A DNA stretch of 5,293 bases from Candidatus Borrarchaeota archaeon (GTDB taxonomy: Archaea > Asgardarchaeota > Sifarchaeia > Borrarchaeales > Borrarchaeaceae). The position numbers and the translations under genes are program-made. This document shows, piece by piece, positions 1 through 4,543 of the stretch (within the stretch, counting starts at the first letter, position 1; each line of letters starts with the position of its first letter). Under the pieces are notes generated by a model. It was given only the letters and a program-made list of their open reading frames with translations, was not told where the DNA came from and ran no database searches. The stretch lies in assembly GCA_016840645.1 (NCBI GenBank), contig JAEORY010000315.1, positions 1 through 5,293 on the forward strand. The letters run 5' to 3'.

Positions 1-372
1 ATCTCCAACGATTTCACTCTGGAACTCTCACCAGTACTCAACTGGGGGATCGGTTTCGAGCAGATCTTTTCAGAAAGATTAACCATGTATGCAAGCTTCA
101 TAAGGGATGGATCAGCTCTCTCGACGACCTCCGATTCAAGACTGGCCCTCAGCTCCTACGACCTCTATCATCTCTCCTGGGGAAGCGCCTTCTCCGTATT
201 CGACTTTCACATCACCTTCGGCCTGGGTTTCGGATTTGGAAGCACGACCGACTACCTGTATTCCCCCATCGGTGGTCTTGAAGAGGACAATTTCCCGGAT
301 GTTGAACCCTCGCAGGCAACCTACAAGTACAGACGTCTTCTTGCCCTGGTTGGCTTTGCCTTTGACTTCTGA
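1..372 (+). CDS. C-terminal part of an outer-membrane beta-barrel protein (5' end outside window)
   Basis: The frame is open from base 1 to a TGA at 370-372, giving 123 visible residues, so the gene starts upstream; the ATG at 85 is internal because coding-quality sequence precedes it. The visible part alternates aromatic and hydrophobic residues in short strands separated by turns (for example NWGIGF, LTMYASF, DLYHLSWGSAF, FHITFGLGFGFG). It ends in FAFDF, a C-terminal phenylalanine typical of the signal that the BAM machinery reads for insertion into the outer membrane. The turn after the glycine-rich strand is acidic and proline-rich (EEDNFPDVEP), like an extracellular loop. The style resembles FadL/OmpP1-like or unnamed barrel proteins, but nothing seen assigns a substrate. 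A weak 5-bp stem (357-361 with 376-380) followed by ATTTTTG is the only terminator candidate. Confidence 0.7.
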   Translation: MSNDFTLELSPVLNWGIGFEQIFSERLTMYASFIRDGSALSTTSDSRLALSSYDLYHLSWGSAFSVFDFHITFGLGFGFGSTTDYLYSPIGGLEEDNFPDVEPSQATYKYRRLLALVGFAFDF

Positions 373-390
373 TTGAGGCACCATTTTTGT

Positions 391-415
391 TAAATCGTTA
401 CAATAGTGTTACAAT
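391..415. repeat. Dispersed 25-bp intergenic repeat, copy 1
   Basis: This stretch matches 997-1021 at 23 of 25 positions; the 18-bp core TTACAATAGTGTTACAAT is identical in both. The core is itself a tandem pair of TTACAAT spaced 11 bp centre to centre, about one helical turn. The left part, extended to 389-405, also matches a third site at 3907-3923 at 16 of 17 positions. This copy lies 18 bp after the barrel gene and 53 bp beyond the hicA stop. Confidence 0.6.
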
Positions 416-468
416 TTGTTTTTTATAAAGATCATGATGTAGGATTTATTCGGAATGTGATGTAACCT

Positions 469-699
469 TTATTTCAAAGCACTTATAAATTCATCTACAG
501 ATACCTTCGCTTGTCTCAAGATACCACGCAGCGTACCAATTGCTATCTCTTTATGTAAGGGTACTACACAACCTATGTCCCCCTGAGTAGTCTTCTTCTT
601 CAAAATGACATGGCTTCCCTTTTGCCTGATTTGAACAAATCCCAATTTTTCTAACGCCCGAACAGTCTCCTGCCCGGATACACGATACAACTTAGGCAT
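469..699 (-). CDS. hicA: HicA-type mRNA interferase toxin
   Basis: The 76-residue product matches the small HicA/YcfA family, ribosome-dependent or free mRNA-cleaving toxins with a double-stranded-RNA-binding fold. The N-terminal helix reads VRALEKLGFVQIRQKGSH. His30 in the G-S-H motif is the expected catalytic residue, followed by the basic strand VILKKK. The second half has the family's VVPLHKEIAIGTLRGILRQA segment (residues 45-64), which packs as a beta strand and C-terminal helix. Length is normal for the family. The ATG at 697-699 overlaps the end of hicB by 8 bp and is preceded by AGGTGG at 6-nt spacing, inside a hairpin (706-720), so the toxin is probably translated by coupling to hicB. 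The order, antitoxin first, is the reverse of the E. coli hicAB order but is known in the family. Confidence 0.9.
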   Translation of the reverse strand: MPKLYRVSGQETVRALEKLGFVQIRQKGSHVILKKKTTQGDIGCVVPLHKEIAIGTLRGILRQAKVSVDEFISALK

Positions 700-904
700 G
701 AATTGCCACCTCGAAGGTGGTCAATATTGGTCGGGGAGTATCATTAGTAGGAAACTCTTCCAGATAAAGTTCCGTGGCTTCTTTGAGGTTTGCTATTGCT
801 TCTTCAATAGTTGATCCTTGACTTACAGTTCCTACTTCCGGACATTCTGCAACATATAGATCATCTTCGAAGTGAAGCAATGCTGATAATGTTTTTGAAA
901 TCAT
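692..904 (-). CDS. hicB: Short HicB-type antitoxin
   Basis: This 70-residue protein has the HicB partial RNase H-like fold: strand LSALLHFEDDLYVAECPE, then VGTVSQGSTIEEAIANLKEATELYLEE, the usual strand-turn-helix of HicB family antitoxins that bind and block HicA. It stops at 692-694, so it lacks the ribbon-helix-helix or helix-turn-helix DNA-binding domain that longer HicB proteins carry at the C-terminus; autorepression by this protein alone is therefore doubtful. The ATG at 902-904 is well supported: GGAG lies at 911-914 with 6-nt spacing, and an in-frame TAA sits immediately upstream. A stronger AGGAGG at 930-935 lies further upstream and would serve a TTG codon at 922-924 that opens a seven-codon frame ending in the TGA overlapping the hicB ATG. 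No convincing -35/-10 pair was found. Confidence 0.88.
   Translation of the reverse strand: MISKTLSALLHFEDDLYVAECPEVGTVSQGSTIEEAIANLKEATELYLEEFPTNDTPRPILTTFEVAIHA
706..720 (-). promoter_or_regulatory. Hairpin that sequesters the hicA ribosome binding site
   Basis: On the minus strand CCACCT, loop TCG, AGGTGG form a perfect 6-bp stem within the last codons of hicB. The right arm AGGTGG is the hicA Shine-Dalgarno sequence, 6 nt before its ATG. Closed, the hairpin would hide the site; a ribosome finishing hicB would open it. The pairing is read directly from the sequence; the coupling role is inferred. Confidence 0.55.
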
Positions 905-1193
905 TTAGGACTCCGTAATCTCAATATATCCTCCTGTATTGTTCATTACAAGTTTAATTATTTATCAACTAGTTTAATAATTCACTAAGTTTTCGCTAAA
1001 TTTTTACAATAGTGTTACAATCTATTGCCATGTTCATAATACAAATTGAGTTAGCATTTAGATTAGCTAACGATTTGCTTATTACAGTATGAGTTATTCG
1101 GGAACAACGGGAACCTTAACAGAACATTGATATTTATTTAAATATCCAAGATAGCCATTCCAGAGAAGCAGCCAGTTTTTACATATTACTGTA
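905..1193. other. AT-rich gene-free stretch upstream of hicB
   Basis: No convincing gene is visible. The stretch holds the hicB leader with two ribosome-binding-like sites (911-914 and 930-935), a short direct repeat AGTTTAAT at 951-958 and 971-978, repeat copy 2 (997-1021), and a 6-bp inverted repeat GTTAGC/GCTAAC (1050-1055 and 1066-1071). A minus-strand frame closing with TAA at 1094-1096 reads WLLLWNGYLGYLNKYQ in part; it has no good start and is more likely chance or debris than a gene. Confidence 0.5.
997..1021. repeat. Dispersed 25-bp intergenic repeat, copy 2
   Basis: This matches copy 1 (391-415) at 23 of 25 positions with the same orientation; the differences are TT for CG at positions 6-7. 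It lies 93 bp upstream of the hicB start, so copies 1 and 2 bracket the hicBA module as direct repeats 606 bp apart. Confidence 0.6.
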
Positions 1194-1394
1194 TTACGCA
1201 GGTAGAAATGTAATACTTGAACCGTTATCAGCACGTATCACCCTGGACTCACCGTCCGTAATAATTGAAGTTCCTGTGGTAGAGAAAAACGTTCCAGCTA
1301 TTACAACTCCAACTTCTCCATATTTAGAGATCGTAATCGAACAATCAGCCGCAGAACTATGTTCGCTGTATTGGTCTGGAACAATACATAATGC
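1194..1394 (-). pseudogene. Possible decayed C-terminal gene fragment, unrecognised
   Basis: After a TGA at 1395-1397 the minus strand stays open for 66 codons to a TAA at 1194-1196, with no ATG at the beginning. The translation looks protein-like: a segment around CSITISKYGEVGVVIAGTF, then a run alternating Thr, Gly, Ser and hydrophobic residues ending DGESRVIRADNG. The YGEVG-to-GTF arrangement resembles beta-sandwich surface domains found in repetitive exported proteins, but no family can be named with assurance. It lies just beyond the DUF1566 fragment on the same strand and may be part of the same debris. Chance openness of a 200-bp frame is a real alternative. Confidence 0.3.
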
Positions 1395-1465
1395 TCAGAG
1401 GGTTGGTCATAAAATGGTGAATCACAAATAGCGGTTGCTTCACATAAAGCTAAACGCTTTGCATT

Positions 1466-1705
1466 TTAAAAAGCTCGAATCGCACGTACCCGGTAATAAT
1501 CGTAGTCTTTTTTACTTTGAGTCTGTGAGCCATTGTCTAAATACTGTATATATGCGGAATCCGCAACTAACTCAGTCGAACTCCAATAGGGAGTAAAACT
1601 ATTAAATCCACCAAGGTTATGCTGACTGAGGTTTACATAGAGCAAATTTAACTCGTCTCTCGGCGGCACTCCAGCACCCGATGCTATTATTGATGTCAAT
1701 TTCAT
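1466..1705 (-). pseudogene. C-terminal remnant of a DUF1566 (Lcl C-terminal-like) protein
   Basis: The 79-codon frame carries the hallmark end of DUF1566 domains, found on cell-surface and exported proteins. Seen are PPRDELNLLY (usually preceded by DWRL), then LGGF, YWSSTE, QYLDNGSQ and the terminal RVRAIRAF just before the stop. The rest of the domain and any signal peptide are missing. The ATG at 1703-1705 lies beyond the recognisable homology and probably is not a true start. At 1667-1673 the minus strand reads TGGAGTGCCGCC; adding two bases after TGGAG would restore W-R-x-P-P-R-D-E-L, the family motif, so a 2-bp deletion is likely. It abuts, head to head, the beta-propeller fragment on the other strand. 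Identity as DUF1566 is fairly sure; loss of function is inferred from truncation. Confidence 0.65.
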
Positions 1706-2042
1706 GTCAATATTTGTTGATGAAGTAAATGATGTGCTATATGCGGGTAAGTATTATCAAGAGAACAACACTATATATGTATTTGAAAATGCGAGCACCT
1801 ATACAACAGGCACAATGCAGGGTACTTATGATCCGGATACAGACTCTGTCGCCCGTATCAATGTTGAGACCATATCTCTGATGGTCGATTCCAATGACAA
1901 CTTGTATGCATGGCCTGACTCTGCAGACCATGTGAAGATCTACTATAATGCGAATACTCTCACCGGCGATATTTTAGGACCAGATAAAACATTATACGGA
2001 TTGGTTAATAATGGATACGGCATGGATTTCCTCCCTTATTAA
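1704..2042 (+). pseudogene. C-terminal remnant of a beta-propeller (NHL-like repeat) protein
   Basis: The frame reads 112 residues from the ATG at 1704 and is open back to 1641, where a TAG closes it at 1638-1640. It shows two copies of a propeller-blade pattern: SIFVDEVNDVLYAG (residues 2-15), then IYVFENAS, and SLMVDSNDNLYAW (58-70), followed by VKIYYNANTLTGDI. A third blade begins at YGMDF and then stops at TAA. The N-(T/S)-L-T-G-D phrase followed by a P-D-K-T-L segment is typical of exported proteins with tandem NHL-like blades. A working propeller needs about four to eight blades and a signal peptide, neither of which is here, and no ribosome binding site precedes the ATG, so this is most likely a broken 3' end. 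Divergent overlap with the DUF1566 fragment places the rearrangement point at about 1667-1704. Confidence 0.5.
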
Positions 2043-2240
2043 GTAACCAGAGGACAGGTTGGTTCTTCATGATCACACCTACTAAGCAAAATTATGTCCA
2101 ACCTTTGAGTTTTCGTCTAGAATATCTTGCTACACTCTCTCATCGGCTATCCATGCATCTGGTAAGATATCATTGTTAATCGAGCACTACAGTGTATATG
2201 AAAACCTTGAAAAGAAAGCATTCCTTTGCCACAAATGTGT

Positions 2241-2268
2241 CTTATTATCATATTATCATAATAATAAG
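2241..2268. promoter_or_regulatory. AT-rich inverted repeat upstream of hgcA, possible operator
   Basis: CTTATTAT (2241-2248) and ATAATAAG (2261-2268) are perfect inverted 8-mers with a 12-bp centre, ending 29 bp before the hgcA start. The same stretch contains a tandem direct repeat of TATTATCA (2243-2250, 2251-2258). The position over the candidate -10 boxes suits a repressor site, but the low complexity means it could arise by chance. Confidence 0.35.
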
Positions 2269-2281
2269 TGACATAACTAAC

Positions 2282-2287
2282 GAGAGG
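2282..2287 (+). promoter_or_regulatory. Ribosome binding site supporting a TTG start for hgcA
   Basis: GAGAGG lies 10 nt before the TTG at 2298-2300. The only closer ATG (2290-2292) is in another frame, closing after 17 codons, and the hgcA frame has a stop at 2274-2276 with no ATG or GTG after it, so TTG is the best available start. Confidence 0.6.
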
Positions 2288-2297
2288 TAATGTTTTC

Positions 2298-3377
2298 TTG
2301 GGGAAAAAGAAAGATCCGGAAATCAAGAGGCCTCATTGGATAATCGGTGAAATCGATATTGAGGATAGAAAGATACCTGCCGTTTCCACAGATCTCAGTT
2401 TCCGGGATCAAATGGGGAGAGTGCGTTCGAGATTGGGTTCCTTCAGGATGAGGTATAAGGTGAATCCCTCTCTTTACGCAGTTGGAGAACCAGATGAAGA
2501 TTCACCTGTCTTCATCTCAGCAAATTACAAACTAAGCTTTGATCTTCTCAGGTGCAACCTTAAAGGAATAGACGCATTTATTCTCGTGCTGGACACAAAA
2601 GGAATCAATGTGTGGTGTGCAGCAGGCAAGGGAACATTTGGCACAGAGGAGCTGATCACCCGTATTCGAGGAACAGGACTTAGCAACATCGTACGGCACA
2701 AACGGATAGTTATTCCTCAACTCGGCGCACCGGGCATTCAGGCCCATACAGTTCATAAAAGCACAGGCTTCCGGGTGTCGTACGGACCTATATATGCGAA
2801 GGATATCTCCCAATACATGAAAAACGGCTACAGTGCGACACAGAATATGCGAACAGTACAATTTAACTTCATGGATAGGTTGGTTCTTACGCCCATTGAG
2901 ACCTTACAGATGTGGAAACCATTTTTGTTCTACGTTCTTGCGATGTTTCTGCTCTTTGGCTTACAGCCATCGGGTATACTTTTCAAAGATGCTTTGAAAG
3001 GTGGATATGACTTTGTTCTACTTGGTGCAGTCTCGATTTTGTCAGGTGCGTTTCTTGCACCGATCGGCATCCCTCTGATTCCTTTCAAGGCATTTTCACT
3101 CAAGGGTCTGGTTAGTGGCCTTGTTGTTGTGGCGGCTTATTATTTCTTGTTTATCGGAGGAAGCAACCAGGAATTATTAAAAAAAGCCATCATTTTTTTA
3201 ACATTTCCCGTTCTAAGTTCATATATTACCCTTAATTTTACAGGTGCTACGCCGTACACCAGCATATCTGGTGTAAAGAAGGAATTGAAATACGCTCTTC
3301 CTTGTTATATTGTGGTGGGCGCAGTCTCAACCGTGCTTTTCATACTTTACAAATTGAAGCTTCTGGAGCTTATATGA
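2298..3377 (+). CDS. hgcA: HgcA, corrinoid membrane protein for mercury methylation
   Basis: HgcA carries a methyl group on a cobalamin-type cofactor and transfers it to Hg(II), producing methylmercury; the methyl group is thought to come from the acetyl-CoA pathway. The 359-residue product has the two-part HgcA layout. Residues about 30-190 form the corrinoid-binding domain related to the CO dehydrogenase/acetyl-CoA synthase corrinoid protein, with SANYKLSFD and ILVLDTKG leading into the family signature N104-V-W-C-A-A-G-K-G-T-F-G-T116. Cys107 is the expected lower cobalt ligand. The segment YGPIYAKDI, then DRLVLTPIE follows. Five hydrophobic spans lie near residues 206-226, 237-258, 271-288, 295-315 and 331-352, with the conserved NFTGATPYTS at 313-322. 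No truncation or frameshift is seen. It starts at TTG (2298) and its TGA overlaps the hgcB ATG, so the two are co-translated. Assignment rests on motif, architecture and partner together. Confidence 0.97.
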   Translation: MGKKKDPEIKRPHWIIGEIDIEDRKIPAVSTDLSFRDQMGRVRSRLGSFRMRYKVNPSLYAVGEPDEDSPVFISANYKLSFDLLRCNLKGIDAFILVLDTKGINVWCAAGKGTFGTEELITRIRGTGLSNIVRHKRIVIPQLGAPGIQAHTVHKSTGFRVSYGPIYAKDISQYMKNGYSATQNMRTVQFNFMDRLVLTPIETLQMWKPFLFYVLAMFLLFGLQPSGILFKDALKGGYDFVLLGAVSILSGAFLAPIGIPLIPFKAFSLKGLVSGLVVVAAYYFLFIGGSNQELLKKAIIFLTFPVLSSYITLNFTGATPYTSISGVKKELKYALPCYIVVGAVSTVLFILYKLKLLELI

Positions 3378-3709
3378 CAGTTACAAGGACCTTTCTGAAA
3401 TATATTCCAAATGTGGTGAGTTTGAAGCTGGATATCGGTCGTTGTACAGGGTGCAGAAGATGTGTCGAGGTATGCCCGCGGGCAGTTCTGAGAATGGAAA
3501 ATAAAAAAGTGATGATTATTGATAGAAACCTGTGCATTGAATGCGGCGCCTGTGCAAATAACTGCGAGCCTGGAGCAATCAGTGTACATGAAGGAGTTGG
3601 GTGTGCGACGGCAATCATAAATGGAATGTTGACAGGAACTGAGCCGACCTGTGGTTGTTCAGAATCAAAACCAGAAACGAACACTTCCCCTGAGAAATCC
3701 TGTTGTTAA
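3374..3709 (+). CDS. hgcB: HgcB, 2[4Fe-4S] ferredoxin partner of HgcA
   Basis: HgcB is the ferredoxin required with HgcA for mercury methylation; it is thought to reduce the HgcA corrinoid to Co(I) and may bind Hg(II) through its extra cysteines. The 111-residue product has two four-cysteine cluster motifs: C24-x2-C27-x2-C30-x3-C34-P and C54-I-E-C57-G-A-C60-x3-C64. Beyond them are C77 in GVGCA, C93 and C95 in TCGC, and a terminal vicinal pair C110-C111. C77 and the final pair are HgcB hallmarks and distinguish it from ordinary ferredoxins. The start is ATG 3374, whose ATGA overlaps the hgcA stop and which has GGAG at 3365-3368; a longer in-frame start at 3302 would lie inside hgcA and is unlikely. 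It is soluble or bound to HgcA at the cytoplasmic membrane face. Confidence 0.96.
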   Translation: MTVTRTFLKYIPNVVSLKLDIGRCTGCRRCVEVCPRAVLRMENKKVMIIDRNLCIECGACANNCEPGAISVHEGVGCATAIINGMLTGTEPTCGCSESKPETNTSPEKSCC

Positions 3710-3766
3710 GCATTCTCAATAGGTATCCAGCCCCATAGTGTTTTAACCAACCCCCATACTTTGGTC

Positions 3767-3791
3767 CACTTCGAGAGTTAATCTCGAAGTG
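3767..3791. terminator. Strong hairpin after hgcB, possible terminator
   Basis: CACTTCGAGA (3767-3776) and TCTCGAAGTG (3782-3791) form a perfect 10-bp stem with a 5-nt loop GTTAA, 58 bp after the hgcB stop. There is no T-run on either side, so classic intrinsic termination is uncertain. Its place between convergent genes suits transcript ending or 3'-end protection. A weaker 5-bp stem (ACCAA 3746-3750, TTGGT 3761-3765) precedes it. Confidence 0.5.
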
Positions 3792-3906
3792 TAGGTGTGA
3801 GGACAAAGCCATCTTAGGTATGTGATATATCGAATAAACCATCGAATAAATGAAACAAAACTTGTGTTTCTCTTTTAATATTTAGAGTTATCTAAAACAG
3901 GTTTAT

Positions 3907-3923
3907 GTTAAATCGTAACAATA
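3907..3923. repeat. Third partial copy of the dispersed intergenic repeat
   Basis: GTTAAATCGTAACAATA here matches 389-405 at 16 of 17 positions (A for T at the eleventh). It covers only the left part of the repeat; the second TTACAAT unit is absent. Like copy 1 it lies close behind a gene end, here 22 bp beyond the stop of the minus-strand ferritin-like gene. Confidence 0.45.
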
Positions 3924-3944
3924 AGTATTTTTAAGCCATCTCTA

Positions 3945-4445
3945 TCAGGTTTGGCCATCTCTTTGCAATCCCCTGCGAAAGGCTTCAAGGTGATTTTTTG
4001 AAGCAGCCATCAATCGTTCAAAAACATCTCGAACATCTTCCGGTAAATCTTCCTCAAGGAACACCTCATACATGGCAATATTATCCAGCTCTGCCTGTAC
4101 TCCAATTTCAAGGGCTGTCTTGATGTTCTCCGGAAGAATAACGTGATCAGACGCGTTGTCCTCTGGGATTTTAAAACCATACTGTTCGAAAAGGGGAACA
4201 AGCCACGAGATATGCCTTTCTTCTGAACGAATTATATTGCTGAAAGGCCTTATGGATCCGTACTCTTTCAGGATGGCCTCATATTCCGCCCTGGCAAGAT
4301 ACTCGTCCTGAATGGCATATGTAAGCATGTTCTCAAGCATCAGGTTTTCTGCGGAAAGTGCACCTCGTGCACCAAAATCTTCTGCCAGAAGAGTTCCTGT
4401 GCTGAGCAAAGTCAAGGTTACGATAATTAAAATGAGCTTTTTCAT
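3945..4445 (-). CDS. Exported DUF2202 ferritin-like protein
   Basis: The 166-residue product begins with a signal peptide: MKK, a hydrophobic run to about residue 19, and a likely cut after LLA (residue 21). The remainder is a four-helix ferritin-like DUF2202 domain. Helix 1 holds AIQDEYLARAEYE with Glu48 and Glu54; helix 2 holds RPFSNIIRSEERH with Glu75 and His78; helix 3 holds GVQAELDNIAMYE with Glu119 and Glu126; helix 4 holds AASKNHLEAF with His152 and Glu154. These acidic and histidine residues are the expected di-metal ligands. The biochemical role of DUF2202 proteins is not established; iron binding or peroxide handling outside the cytoplasm is an inference. The start is clear: GAGGAGG at 4454-4460 with 8-nt spacing. 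A 9-bp direct repeat GCCATCTCT (3935-3943, 3954-3962) flanks the stop codon. It lies 98 bp downstream of the NapH-like gene and converges on hgcAB. Confidence 0.85.
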   Translation of the reverse strand: MKKLILIIVTLTLLSTGTLLAEDFGARGALSAENLMLENMLTYAIQDEYLARAEYEAILKEYGSIRPFSNIIRSEERHISWLVPLFEQYGFKIPEDNASDHVILPENIKTALEIGVQAELDNIAMYEVFLEEDLPEDVRDVFERLMAASKNHLEAFRRGLQRDGQT

Positions 4446-4453
4446 CTGTTTTG

Positions 4454-4472
4454 CCTCCTCAATTTTATTATA
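4454..4472 (-). promoter_or_regulatory. Ribosome binding site and possible -10 box of the DUF2202 gene
   Basis: On the minus strand a perfect TATAAT (4467-4472) lies just upstream of GAGGAGG (4454-4460). If used as a -10 box the transcript would have a very short leader. No good -35 box is seen 15-19 bp upstream, so the gene may instead be read through from the NapH-like gene. Confidence 0.35.
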
Positions 4473-4543
4473 CTGATACGTTAATGCTCATATTTGTTTA
4501 CATTTTCAATATTTTGCGAAGAACAGATTAACTTTTATATCCA

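Larger units (their letters stand above)
2043..2297 (+). promoter_or_regulatory. Leader and probable promoter region of hgcAB
   Basis: This 255-bp stretch has no coding frame of note. It should contain the hgcAB promoter. Candidates are TTGCCA at 2226-2231 with TATTAT at 2251-2256 (19-bp spacing) or the -10-like CATAAT at 2257-2262; neither is strong. An AT-rich inverted repeat overlaps them (2241-2268). A 7-bp inverted repeat, AGGTTGG (2056-2062) with CCAACCT (2098-2104), has a 35-nt loop and is of doubtful meaning. Confidence 0.4.

Noticed and set aside
357..391. 5-bp stem plus ATTTTTG as terminator of the barrel gene
   Set aside because: The stem is short with a 14-nt loop overlapping the stop codon; too weak to list as a feature.
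389..395. GTTAAAT fits the integron core GTTRRRY, raising the idea that hicBA is an integron cassette
   Set aside because: The second repeat has GCTAAAT instead, no paired RYYYAAC site or folded attC-like element was found, and no integrase is in the window.
1050..1071. Inverted repeat GTTAGC/GCTAAC as an attachment site or terminator
   Set aside because: Only 6 bp, no T-run, and no neighbouring recombinase or matching partner site.
2171..2182. TTGTTAATCG-like stretch as a fourth copy of the dispersed repeat
   Set aside because: Matches only a few bases with a one-base gap; expected by chance in AT-rich DNA.
2532..2861. Minus-strand open frame inside hgcA
   Set aside because: Shadow of the strongly supported HgcA corrinoid domain.
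3302..3373. Longer start for hgcB at an ATG inside hgcA
   Set aside because: The added 24 residues lie in the hgcA reading region, do not resemble HgcB, and the ATG at 3374 has its own GGAG and the stop-start overlap.
3347..3842. Minus-strand open frames across hgcB and the intergenic region
   Set aside because: They oppose the cysteine clusters of HgcB or run through the hairpin; no ribosome site or recognisable product.
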